NCBI RefSeq assembly: GCF_000153325.1
Contig: NZ_CH724146.1
Location: 41,641 to 105,640, forward strand
Source: Photobacterium sp. SKA34
GTDB lineage: Bacteria; Pseudomonadota; Gammaproteobacteria; Enterobacterales; Vibrionaceae
Direction of reading: 5' to 3'
DNA: 64,000 bases
This document shows positions 17,579 through 26,377 of the stretch, piece after piece. The translations under genes were made by a program, and so were the position numbers. The notes beneath the pieces are model-generated. The model ran no database searches and was not told the DNA's origin. It saw nothing but the letters and a program-made list of their open reading frames with translations. Within the stretch, counting starts at the first letter, position 1. Each line of letters begins with the position of its first letter.

Positions 17579-18298
17579 TCAACGACTGTAATCGTCGGGG
17601 GCATTTAGCAAATTAGGCTCATTCTGATTATGGGCTTTATTATCTGTTGCTTGATGGCAGATATTAAAATAACTCTCTAAATGAAAGGCCGTTAATACAT
17701 AAGGGCAAATCCCTTCCTGCCAAATTTTCTTATGGAACTGATACAGTTTATTTCGCCAGCCTGATAAAGATTTATCACCAATGTCGGGAACGGGAGGCGT
17801 ATGACCAGACACTTCCGCTCCCTCAGCTAAATCAAGGTACATAACAATGCGTATCTAAAATCTGTTTTTGTGAAAGTCCTGATAGGTCTTTTAATGAAAA
17901 GACCATCATCCCCATATTCAGCTTCAGCTTACTGCCAGCCCAATCACTCCATACATGATCGCCTAACGCGAGTTTTTCATATCAATAGGATAATGATACC
18001 AAATATTCGGTGAGGCTAGCGCTTGAACAATACCGCTCTTCGTTGCTGTGAGATAACCATTCGCTATCGATATGCCATCAACAGTAATCACTAAAGCTGT
18101 TTCTTTCCCACTCATCATCGCTTTGGCGTTTACGGTTGCAGATGTTGATTGCAAGGTACCGACTAGCTGATGGAGATCAGCCTTACGAGCATCGGATTGT
18201 ATTTGCAGAAATTTGGGTACCGCAATCACAGCTAAAATACCTAAGATAATAATAGCTATGACTAACTCTATAAGAGAAAAGCCGAATTTACGCTTCAT
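17579..18298 (-). pseudogene. Type IV pilin (MSHA-like), frameshifted remnant
   Basis: The 5' part (18298 down to 17963) encodes a prepilin: short basic leader MKRKFG, then FSLIELVIAIIILGILAVIAVPKFL, the classic N-methylated pilin helix. It stops after IWYHYPIDMKNSR. Shifting frame at about 17982 continues with YEKLALGDHVWSDWAGSKLKL and then a Cys, as expected for pilin C-terminal domains; loss of a single T in ATTGATTATGAA would explain it. A second frame change near 17840 leads into the reading frame 17842-17579. No other pilus genes are nearby. It is best read as a decayed orphan pilin gene; the downstream limit is uncertain. Confidence 0.65.
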
Positions 18299-19050
18299 TT
18301 ATTTACCGCCAAAACCTAAAACATGATTTAAAGGCATAATAAATAAAATGAGTATTTTTATTGAAAATAATGACGGTCTTTTATTACAAAAAACGATTAA
18401 AGACATCATTAATATTATATTTATTATTAATGAATCCTGAACGTATCGTTTAAGTTTTTACTATACCTCTCAAAATGACGCCGATTTCTTACTAAAAAGT
18501 ACTTTTTATTGTCATTAAATAAAAATTAACCCTGCATAAGAAAAAAATAAACGTCATTTAAATGGCATTTAACCGCACAAAAAGTGAATAACTATATTTT
18601 AGTTATTCTCTTTCCTAGCCTATTTTGTATGATGAATCTCATTCGGTGAGATTTTCAACCTCTTGTTATTCATTGCTATTTTAAAAAAACACCTGACAAC
18701 AATAACTTATAAGCTGGCATTGTTCACGATAGTGGCTGATCGAATAACGATACTGTTTGTCATTTTTAACACTAAAAATGGAACGTTTCATTCCGAAATT
18801 AACGTTTTTTTTTTAGCAAAACAGTCGCATTATACGCTCCATCGAAGGGATGAAGAGTTCACTCTCATATATAAGTCTTAATAACCAAGGTTTATATCTG
18901 AGTTATTTTTTAGTTCGTTCCCCCTACTGAAAAATAATAAACAATAACCTAAATGTTATTAATGAATTCACCATGGATTGGGTCTTATTAAATATAACAA
19001 TAGCTACTTATTTTTGTTGTAGTTATTACCTTCTAATCATAGGTGAATAT
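18299..19050. promoter_or_regulatory. Long AT-rich upstream region of the antiporter-adiA locus
   Basis: These 752 AT-rich bases hold no gene I can support; a plus-strand frame at 18663-18881 lacks a ribosome site and familiar sequence. An in-frame extension of the antiporter to 18973 is also unsupported. Given the regulated nature of amino-acid decarboxylase loci, the promoter and acid-responsive operator probably lie here, but I could not identify a defined CadC- or AdiY-type site by eye. Confidence 0.45.
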
Positions 19051-20376
19051 ATGTCATCAGATACTGGCACTAAAAAAATGGGCCTTGTCGGCTTAACTGT
19101 ACTTGTTGCAGTTAACATGATGGGTTCCGGTATTATTATGCTACCAGCGAGCTTGGCTCAAGTTGGTGCAATTTCAATGTTGTCTTGGGTGGTTACAGCA
19201 ATAGGTGCAATGTGTATTGCTTACACGTTTGCTAAATGTGGTGCTTTTTGTAAACGTTCAGGCGGTATGTCAGCTTACGCAGAAGAAGCACACGGCAAAT
19301 CATCTTTCTTTATCTCTTCTTACACATACTATGTATGTCTAGTAATTAGTTGTGTAGCAATTGCCGTATCAGCTGTTGGTTACATTAAGCCATTTATGCC
19401 TTGGCTAGATACACCAGTACACACTTTCTTCGGTGTATGTGCAATTCTTATCATTACGATGATTGCTAACTTTGGTGGTCCTAAGATCACAGGTCAAATC
19501 TCAGCATTCACTGTTTGGGGTATTATTCTACCTGTACTTGGTCTATCTATGATCGGTTGGTGGTGGTTCGATCCACAAACATTCATGAGCGCATGGAATC
19601 CACACCATGACACTACAATGCACTCAGTATCTTCAGGTATCGCACTAACTTTATGGGCATTCCTAGGTATTGAATCTGCAGGTGCTAACTCTGATGCTGT
19701 TGAAAATCCAGAGCGTAACGTACCTCTTGCAGTACTATTTGGTACAGGTTTCGCAGCGGTTATCTACATTGCGTCTACTGGTGTTATCCAAGGTATTATT
19801 CCTAACTCAGAACTAGCAGCATCTACTGCACCGTTTGGCTTAGTATTCAGCCACATGTTTAACCCAACAGTAGGTAACATTGTTACACTAGCAGCGGTTA
19901 TTGCATGTATCGGTTCTCTACTTGGCTGGCAGTTCACTAACGCTCAAGTATCTAAAGCTGCAGCAGATGAAGGTCTATTCCCTAAAATCTTCGCAAAAAC
20001 TAACAAAGCAGGCGCACCAATTGCCGGTATGCTTATCATGTTAATTGCTGAGTTGCTCCTTGCTGTGATGACGATTTCTCCAAACTTGATCAGCCAGTTC
20101 AACGCACTATTGAACCTAGCCGTATTTATTAACATGGTACCTTACATCCTATCTATGACAGGTTTGGAAGTGTTACTTCGCAAAAATATGGTATCTAAAA
20201 AGCAATACCGCCTTGGTGCAACTGTGGGTACATTAGCTGTTCTTTACAGTATCTACGGTGTGTACGCTTGTGGTGCAACTGCAGTATTCGGCGGTACTAT
20301 CTTGACACTACTTGGTTATATCTTCTATGGCTTCATTGCTGCACGTGATACTAAACCAACAGTTCAAGTAAACTAA
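19051..20376 (+). CDS. PotE/CadB-type amino acid:amine antiporter, probably arginine/agmatine
   Basis: This 441-residue APC-family antiporter has 12 predicted helices. The start of helix 1 (NMMGSGIIMLPASLAQVG), ITGQISAFTVWGIILPV and LWAFLGIESAGANSDAVENPERNVP are close to E. coli PotE and CadB and clearly less like AdiC. It lies 216 bp upstream of adiA in the same direction, so the likely job is arginine uptake in exchange for agmatine at the inner membrane; ornithine or lysine exchange cannot be excluded. ATG 19051 has an AGGTG site at 19041-19045. Only a spurious reading-frame extension lies upstream. Confidence 0.8.
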   Translation: MSSDTGTKKMGLVGLTVLVAVNMMGSGIIMLPASLAQVGAISMLSWVVTAIGAMCIAYTFAKCGAFCKRSGGMSAYAEEAHGKSSFFISSYTYYVCLVISCVAIAVSAVGYIKPFMPWLDTPVHTFFGVCAILIITMIANFGGPKITGQISAFTVWGIILPVLGLSMIGWWWFDPQTFMSAWNPHHDTTMHSVSSGIALTLWAFLGIESAGANSDAVENPERNVPLAVLFGTGFAAVIYIASTGVIQGIIPNSELAASTAPFGLVFSHMFNPTVGNIVTLAAVIACIGSLLGWQFTNAQVSKAAADEGLFPKIFAKTNKAGAPIAGMLIMLIAELLLAVMTISPNLISQFNALLNLAVFINMVPYILSMTGLEVLLRKNMVSKKQYRLGATVGTLAVLYSIYGVYACGATAVFGGTILTLLGYIFYGFIAARDTKPTVQVN

Positions 20377-20592
20377 TTAAAAATTTAATAAATTCGATAA
20401 TAAAGAAATTTATTAATAACCAGCTAGAACGAAAATGGGAATAAATAATAAATACACTGCAGATTAATATAGACATTAATAACAGTATTATTTATTCCCT
20501 ACTAAAAATATTAGGTAAGACGTTTATTTCTTCATATTAATTATGTCGCGGTAAAACACATCTGCCATCAATTATTTTATTCAGGCGTTATT

Positions 20593-22896
20593 ATGAACAA
20601 CAATAATAGTACAAATAAAATGCGCGCTCTCGTTATTGAGCACCAAAACATTACTCCAAACAGCTTTGCAGATCGTGCAACTAAATCATTAATCGCTGAA
20701 TTAGAAAGCCGTACTATCGAAATCATTACGGCAACTTCTTACGAAGATGCACGTGCTGTTATTATGGCGTCTCAAATCGATAGCCTTGTATTAGCACTAG
20801 AAAAAACAGAAGAGCAAATCGTTAACTCTCACGAAGAAGTAGATTTGTTAGCAGCACTACAAGCACGTCAACCTGAAGTGCCAGTATTTCTACTAGCAGA
20901 ACGCGCTCGTACGTCGATTCTTAACAACCGCCAGTTAATGGAACGTGTTGATGAGTGTTACTCTGTACTAGAAGATACTGCAGATTTCGTTGCGGGTCGT
21001 ATCGTTGCTTCAATGCGTCGCTACCGCTCACAAGTACTACCGCCTTTCATGAAAGCGATGATGCACTACAACGACATCCATGAGTACTCATGGTCTGCAC
21101 CTGGTCACCAAGGTGGTATTGGTTTTACTAAGACCCCTGCTGGTAACCAATTCTTTGAATTCTTCGGTGAAAATCTATTCCGTACCGATATGGGTATCGA
21201 ACGTGCAGCACTAGGTTCACTACTTGACCACAGCGGCGCATTCAAAGATTCAGAAGTTGAAGCCGCTAAAGTATTTGGTGCTCACCAATCTTACTCTGGT
21301 ATCGTTGGTACTTCTGGCTCTAACCGTACAATCATGCAAGCTTGTATGAAAGATGACGACATCGCTATTTGTGACCGTAACTGCCACAAATCAATCGAAC
21401 AAGGTCTGATCTTAACAGGCGCACGTCCAATCTACATGGTACCTAGCCGTAACTGCTACGGTATTATCGGCCCAATCAGCAAAGTTCAAATGAGCAAAGA
21501 AGGCATTGCACTTAAAGCTAAAAATGCAGGCATTCCTTTCAACGCTGATGAGAAAAAAGCAGGCTACGCGGTTGTAACTAACTGTACTTACGACGGTTTA
21601 TGTTACCACTCAGAAGTGACTGAAGCACTACTAGGCGAAAGCTCTAGCCGTATTCACATGGATGAAGCATGGTTCGGTTACGCACGCTTTAACCCTATCT
21701 ACAAGGGCCACTTCGCAATGCGTGGCGATGCTAAAGACCATAAAGGTCCAACAGTATTTGCAACTCACTCAACGCACAAGTTATTGAATGCATTGTCTCA
21801 AGCATCATACATTCACGTACGTAACGGTGAAAACGCGATCAACTTTGACCGTTTCAACCAAGCATACATGATGCACACATCAACATCGCCACTATACGCC
21901 ATCTGTGCGTCTAACGACGTTGCGGCTAACATGATGAAAGGCGAAAGTGGTAAGACACTGACTGACGAAGTAAACCGCGAAGCGATCATCTTCCGTCAAA
22001 ACATGCGTCAGCTATTCAACAACTACACCAATGACAACGATTGGTTCTTCAAGCCTTGGAACGCAGAAACTGTTACAGAAATGAACGGTGACAAGGTTAA
22101 CTTTGAAGATGCATCTGTTGAGTCTCTAATGACTATCCAAGAGAACTGGAAACTGACTCCTGGCGACAAGTGGCACGGCTTTGACGAAATCGACAATGAC
22201 TGGTGTATGCTTGATCCAATCAAAGTTAGCTTGCTAACTCCGGGTCTTGACGACAACGGTAATTTCCTAGAAACAGGTGTTCCTGCAGCGCTTGTGACTG
22301 CATACCTAGGTCGTTTCGGTATCGTACCAACACGTACTACTGATTTCCAAGTAATGTTCCTATTCTCAATGGGGATTACTAAAGGTAAGCGTGACACATT
22401 GATCAACACATTGTTGTCATTCAAGCGTCACTACGATGCTAACGCAGATATCGAAACACTATTACCTGAGCTAGTTGCATCAGCACCAGAAGTGTACAAA
22501 GGTCTTGGCCTTAAAGATCTTGGCGAGCGTATGTTTAAGTATCTAGTTCGTCACAACCCAAGCCAAGTACTAAACCACGCTTACTCTAGCCTTCCAAAAA
22601 TGGAAGTGAAACCACGTACTGCTTACCAGTTCGTCGTATCTGATGACGTTGAGCTAGTACCTTCTGACAAGCTAGTGGGTAGTGTTGCTGCGAACTCTGT
22701 TATCCCTTACCCACCAGGCATCCCAATGCTAATGGGTGGTGAAAACTTCGGTGACGAAACAAGTCCTCAAATCCAGTACTTGAAAGCACTAGAAGCATGG
22801 GATGCAGAATTCCCAGGTTTCGAACACGAAACTGAAGGCGCAGAGATCGAAGACGGTAAATACCACGTTCTTTGTATCAAAAAAGACGCTCTATAA
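20593..22896 (+). CDS. adiA: Biodegradative (acid-inducible) arginine decarboxylase
   Basis: This 767-residue PLP-dependent decarboxylase converts arginine to agmatine and CO2, consuming a cytosolic proton. An N-terminal wing domain (about residues 1-140) precedes the PLP domain. EYSWSAPGHQGGIGFTKTP, VGTSGSNRTIMQACM and FATHSTHKLLNALSQ (PLP Lys about 396) match E. coli AdiA nearly residue for residue, and the C-terminal VIPYPPGIPMLMGGENFG is also present. AdiA similarity is much closer than to lysine or ornithine decarboxylases. With the antiporter upstream it forms an amino-acid-dependent acid-resistance pair. Codon use suggests high expression. Confidence 0.92.
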   Translation: MNNNNSTNKMRALVIEHQNITPNSFADRATKSLIAELESRTIEIITATSYEDARAVIMASQIDSLVLALEKTEEQIVNSHEEVDLLAALQARQPEVPVFLLAERARTSILNNRQLMERVDECYSVLEDTADFVAGRIVASMRRYRSQVLPPFMKAMMHYNDIHEYSWSAPGHQGGIGFTKTPAGNQFFEFFGENLFRTDMGIERAALGSLLDHSGAFKDSEVEAAKVFGAHQSYSGIVGTSGSNRTIMQACMKDDDIAICDRNCHKSIEQGLILTGARPIYMVPSRNCYGIIGPISKVQMSKEGIALKAKNAGIPFNADEKKAGYAVVTNCTYDGLCYHSEVTEALLGESSSRIHMDEAWFGYARFNPIYKGHFAMRGDAKDHKGPTVFATHSTHKLLNALSQASYIHVRNGENAINFDRFNQAYMMHTSTSPLYAICASNDVAANMMKGESGKTLTDEVNREAIIFRQNMRQLFNNYTNDNDWFFKPWNAETVTEMNGDKVNFEDASVESLMTIQENWKLTPGDKWHGFDEIDNDWCMLDPIKVSLLTPGLDDNGNFLETGVPAALVTAYLGRFGIVPTRTTDFQVMFLFSMGITKGKRDTLINTLLSFKRHYDANADIETLLPELVASAPEVYKGLGLKDLGERMFKYLVRHNPSQVLNHAYSSLPKMEVKPRTAYQFVVSDDVELVPSDKLVGSVAANSVIPYPPGIPMLMGGENFGDETSPQIQYLKALEAWDAEFPGFEHETEGAEIEDGKYHVLCIKKDAL

Positions 22897-22925
22897 TCGA
22901 CTAAGTCGATAACGTGACTACCTAA

Positions 22926-22958
22926 ATCCCCGCTCATTGAGTGGGGATTTTTTATCTA
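22926..22958 (+). terminator. Rho-independent terminator of adiA
   Basis: The stem AATCCCC/GGGGATT with inner CTC/GAG pairs is followed by TTTTTT, about 30 bases after the adiA stop. Confidence 0.85.
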
Positions 22959-23018
22959 TTTAATCGCGTATACATACCGACATAACATCACGATCACAGC
23001 ACCAAATTACAGATATAA

Positions 23019-23047
23019 AAAATGCCGGCCTTAGCCAGCATTTCATG
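23019..23047 (-). terminator. Rho-independent terminator of the first cold-shock gene
   Basis: A stem of about 10 bp (23020-23029 with 23034-23043, one G-T pair) has a 4-nt loop and a T-run on the minus strand. Confidence 0.8.
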
Positions 23048-23064
23048 TTCATCAATAGATAAAC

Positions 23065-23277
23065 TTATAGTGCAATAACATTTGCCGCTTGCAGGCCTTT
23101 TTGGCCTTGCTCTACGTCAAATGAAACTTTCTGACCTTCAGTCAAGGTTTTAAAACCTTCTGAAGCGATCGCACGGAAGTGAACAAAGACGTCAGCGCCG
23201 CCGTTGTCTTGGGTTAGAAAACCAAAACCTTTCTCTTCGTTAAACCATTTTACTAAACCAAGTGTTTTATTAGACAT
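23065..23277 (-). CDS. CspA family cold-shock protein
   Basis: This 70-residue protein is a single cold-shock domain. It has RNP1 KGFGFLTQ and RNP2 VFVHF, the two nucleic-acid-binding motifs. It binds single-stranded RNA/DNA and acts as an RNA chaperone. An AAGGGACACATA ribosome site precedes the ATG. It is nearly identical to the second copy at 24040-24243, pointing to a local duplication. The long upstream region is typical of the regulated 5' leaders of cspA-type genes. Confidence 0.92.
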   Translation of the reverse strand: MSNKTLGLVKWFNEEKGFGFLTQDNGGADVFVHFRAIASEGFKTLTEGQKVSFDVEQGQKGLQAANVIAL

Positions 23278-23354
23278 TATGTGTCCCTTATATTTATTTC
23301 ATTGAGGTGTCGCAACACGCGACGGCCGAAATAACGATGTTTGAACTATCGAGA

Positions 23355-23370
23355 AAGCAAAGGGAAACAC
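23355..23370 (-). promoter_or_regulatory. Conserved leader element of cold-shock gene 1
   Basis: The 16-mer here matches the 16-mer at 24333-24348 at 15 of 16 positions. On the minus strand it reads GTGTTTCCCTTTGCTT, about 80 nt upstream of the ATG. The surrounding sequence is far less conserved between the two copies. It could be a promoter-proximal or cold-box-like leader element. Confidence 0.5.
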
Positions 23371-23502
23371 GGATAAAACAACAAAAATGCAGCTATAAAC
23401 AGTTTTCTTCTACGAAAAAGATGACAAATTTCAATTTTCAGCGAGTAAGGTTATTAAATTAAGCGAATCAGTTTATTCGATTAATTTAATACTCTTCAGA
23501 TA

Positions 23503-23703
23503 TTAATAAGAGATGGTGAAATTACCAATTAATTTATCATCAGCATTAGTAATATCGCCTTTACCGGTTTTCTCACAGTATGTGAATTTAATATCAACAT
23601 TACCTTTCATTAATACATGTCGGGTTAATACATCACTATTTAATTGATGAATAGTCGAATTCCAAGAATGTTTATTTTTTAATAAATCAAAGTTTACGTT
23701 CAT
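23503..23703 (-). CDS. Small protein between the two cold-shock genes, unknown
   Basis: This 66-residue reading frame starts at ATG 23703, with a weak AAGAAG-like site upstream. The product is soluble, has one Cys and shows no motif I recognise (it ends DDKLIGNFTISY). It lies between the two cold-shock genes in the same orientation and could be co-regulated with them. The modest amino-acid composition and the defined start make it plausible but not certain. Confidence 0.4.
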   Translation of the reverse strand: MNVNFDLLKNKHSWNSTIHQLNSDVLTRHVLMKGNVDIKFTYCEKTGKGDITNADDKLIGNFTISY

Positions 23704-23997
23704 TATTTTACTGCTTCTTTTGTTTGTGTATTAATTGTATTTACAGGGCGGTTTTGTTGAAACCAAAAGCGTTTACGACCAATTGATCGAGACATGGAAT
23801 ATCCTTATTTTTATCATTAACTTAAATGCATTTTTAAAACATTTATTAGTGCATTTAAATTGTAAAATGTGTATAGATTTATTTATTATAGGTAACGAGG
23901 GAAATAGAAACGTAACTACAAATACAAACAAAGCAGATATTGGAAGTGGTTATTATTTTCGATGATACGGTATAACTAATTATTATTAATTTTTAAA

Positions 23998-24030
23998 TTG
24001 GCGCAAATAGCATATTACTCTTTGCGCCAA
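23998..24030 (-). terminator. Rho-independent terminator of the second cold-shock gene
   Basis: A 10-bp perfect stem TTGGCGCAAA/TTTGCGCCAA (23998-24007, 24021-24030) is followed on the minus strand by TTTAAAAATT. Confidence 0.8.
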
Positions 24031-24039
24031 CTTAATTTC

Positions 24040-24243
24040 TTATAGCGCTACAACGTTAGCTGCTTGTAGGCCTTTTTGACCTTGCTCTACTTCGAAAGAA
24101 ACTTTTTGGCCTTCAGCCAAAGTTTTAAAACCTTCAGAAGCGATAGCACGGAAATGAACGAATACGTCAGCGCCGCCATTATCCTGAGTAATGAAACCGA
24201 AACCTTTCTCTTCGTTGAACCACTTAACGATACCAGTAGACAT
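24040..24243 (-). CDS. CspA family cold-shock protein (second copy)
   Basis: This 67-residue cold-shock domain has RNP1 KGFGFITQ and RNP2 VFVHF. It differs from the copy at 23065-23277 at only a few positions, mainly at the N-terminus and in [12 protein letters not shown]. The start at 24243 follows AAGGGACACAAT, the same leader end as the other copy; an in-frame ATG ten codons upstream would place this ribosome site inside the coding region and is rejected. Confidence 0.92.
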
Positions 24244-24332
24244 ATTGTGTCCCTTATTTAATTTAAAATTCATGAGTTATCGTAATAGAAATCACGATGC
24301 GCTGAAAGCTTGAATTATTGAATGTGACGATG

Positions 24333-24348
24333 AAGCTAAGGGAAACAC
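24333..24348 (-). promoter_or_regulatory. Conserved leader element of cold-shock gene 2
   Basis: This partner of the element at 23355-23370 has 15 of 16 bases identical. It reads GTGTTTCCCTTAGCTT on the minus strand, about 90 nt upstream of the ATG. Confidence 0.5.
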
Positions 24349-24555
24349 TGAGGATGACGACAATAACGAAGAAATTCTGAGGTTTTACTTTTACTTGATG
24401 TTTCATTAATAACTCTGAACAACAGAGCAGCGCCATTATTGTCTTATAACCAAAAATTGTAAAGGGTTATTTTCTATAATTCTTAGTTATCATTGCAACT
24501 TGTTGATAGTAATAAATTTAAATTTAAAATAAACATTTTAGGTTTAAATTTCGAT

Positions 24556-25623
24556 TCAATATTCCTCTTTTTCTCTCTTTATTTTAAATACTGGGCTAAT
24601 AAAATAAGTCACAACATAAACACTTATCACACCAATAGCACCACCCAATACAACATCGAACATTCGAACCAAAGCAATTGATTCTGTATGTGTCATCGAG
24701 CCAGCAGCAATAGCAATTAACATACAACGTAATGTAAAAGCGACAGGATAAGGTTTAATTACTAGGGTTAAAGGAATTAGAAAAGCGGCAAAGCTACTTA
24801 GTAATGTGGCACTTCCAATAAATGAAGATAGATAAACACCTCCACCTCCTAAACTTAAACCTAATACCGCTCCTCTACCTCGATGTTTAAACTTTTTATG
24901 CATACTACTTAGCTCTCCGGTTATCACACTCACCGAAGACCAAATAACCCACTGCCCTTGCTCTATAGCGAAATATTTAACAAAAGCCGCGGTCATAAAA
25001 ATAGCGCAGAAAATACTTAATACCGAATAAATGACCGCTGGTTGTTTTTGAACGATATAGGGATGATCCCTACCAATCAGAGCATATGTCCGATTTTTCG
25101 GTTTTTTAGCCATATTTAAAAAGACTAAAACCAATATTGGCCCAATTAAGGTAACGGGTAATTGCTCAAGTAATTTTATATACGCAAGAGTAAAAGCATG
25201 AGGAGTTACACGATCATAAAGCTCACAACTTAAATATAACGCAGGGATCAATATCCAATTCCCTAACGATTTTAAATTTTGATCCCAATAAGCAAAACTA
25301 GCGCAAATCGCACCCAATAAAGCACTGAACAAAGCAAACAACAACGGAGAGTTTTGCACCCAATACAGCACCGTAAAACCTAAAATAATAGCCAACCAAT
25401 GTAAGCACGTTTCTAATAACCCACTCAAGCCTAAACTATTTTGCACACAAAAAAGTGCCCCACTCACCAAACCCAGTTGCAGGTAATGATGATCGCCGGT
25501 TATACACGCCACAATGAAACAGGGAAAAATAGCAACCGTCATGTAAACAAGCGTTGGTACATCACACCATGCAGATAGCGTCTGTTTTATATGCCGCTGA
25601 TTATAGCCCCATGTCATTTTCAT
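24556..25623 (-). CDS. FUSC family inner membrane protein
   Basis: This 355-residue protein has two blocks of about five hydrophobic helices joined by a cytoplasmic loop (AKKPKNRTYALIGRDH...). The second block contains VIWSSVSVITGE...KFKHRGRGAVLGLSLGG, the FUSC-type GR(x)xGTxxG-like repeat. Relatives include aromatic carboxylic acid efflux and fusaric acid resistance proteins. The substrate is unknown. It lies 31 bp after the isochorismatase-fold gene with an AGGAG site in between, so the two probably form an operon divergent from the LysR gene. Confidence 0.7.
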   Translation of the reverse strand: MKMTWGYNQRHIKQTLSAWCDVPTLVYMTVAIFPCFIVACITGDHHYLQLGLVSGALFCVQNSLGLSGLLETCLHWLAIILGFTVLYWVQNSPLLFALFSALLGAICASFAYWDQNLKSLGNWILIPALYLSCELYDRVTPHAFTLAYIKLLEQLPVTLIGPILVLVFLNMAKKPKNRTYALIGRDHPYIVQKQPAVIYSVLSIFCAIFMTAAFVKYFAIEQGQWVIWSSVSVITGELSSMHKKFKHRGRGAVLGLSLGGGGVYLSSFIGSATLLSSFAAFLIPLTLVIKPYPVAFTLRCMLIAIAAGSMTHTESIALVRMFDVVLGGAIGVISVYVVTYFISPVFKIKREKEEY

Positions 25624-25654
25624 CGGTTTTATGCTCCTGTATTTGCATCAATTA

Positions 25655-26227
25655 CTAACAGGTAAGCTGTTCAACACTGATCACTTCGGCAAGTCGAGAA
25701 AGCAACTCTATAGACTGTTGATGCGTTTGCTGACTGTCTGCAGCACAAGCGTCTTCAATGATCGTTACTTGATAATCGCGGTCATGCGCATCTCGGGTCA
25801 TTGATTGAATAGCTAAAGTTGTACTCACACCAGTTAAATACAAATGATCAATACGGTTAGCACGTAAAACCGCTTCTAGTGGCGTACCGTAAAAAGGACT
25901 AATCCTTGGTTTTTCAATAATAAAGTCACTCGTTTGTACATCTAAATCTTCATGAAAGTCAGTACCAAAGCCGCCTAACTGCAATGCCTGATATTGATTA
26001 GCCAAACCAAAGATTGGCGAGTTTTTGGGTTGAGCATAATAATGGGATTCGAATCCGACTTTAACGAGAATAACTATCCAATCATTTTTACGGGCATATG
26101 CTAACGCTTGGTTGGCATGGGTTATCGCATTTTGTTCTTGAGCATGCAAAGCACATGATGGGATTTTTCCGTCGGGGTGGACAATATCATTAATAAAATC
26201 GATAACGAGTAATGCTTTTTTCATCAT
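25655..26227 (-). CDS. Isochorismatase-fold (cysteine hydrolase family) protein, catalytic Cys absent
   Basis: This 190-residue protein has the family's N-terminal Asp (ALLVIDFINDI, Asp at about 10) and the catalytic Lys (FIIEKPRISPFYGT). The position that carries the nucleophile in hydrolases (GVxTxxC) reads GVSTTLA, with Ala in place of Cys. True isochorismatases also lack this Cys, so the protein could be active on a vinyl ether or be catalytically altered. It is divergent from a LysR gene, the usual layout for a regulated small-molecule enzyme, and is followed by the FUSC gene. Confidence 0.75.
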   Translation of the reverse strand: MMKKALLVIDFINDIVHPDGKIPSCALHAQEQNAITHANQALAYARKNDWIVILVKVGFESHYYAQPKNSPIFGLANQYQALQLGGFGTDFHEDLDVQTSDFIIEKPRISPFYGTPLEAVLRANRIDHLYLTGVSTTLAIQSMTRDAHDRDYQVTIIEDACAADSQQTHQQSIELLSRLAEVISVEQLTC

Positions 26228-26377
26228 GAATTTCTCTTGTTAGGTCATTAGCACTTCAATTAAATGTCCTGCTAAAAATGAATATTTCATATTGTTTTCA
26301 CTATATTTTAGTTTTTAGCGACAATAGAGAGAAACGATATATACTTACGGTTATGTAAGTTTTTCTAACAAATAAAA

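Noticed and set aside
18663..18881. 72-codon plus-strand reading frame upstream of the antiporter
   Set aside because: No ribosome site and no recognisable protein character; more likely regulatory DNA.
23735..23965. 76-codon plus-strand reading frame between the cold-shock genes
   Set aside because: Runs through the upstream region of a minus-strand gene, with no ribosome site or motif.
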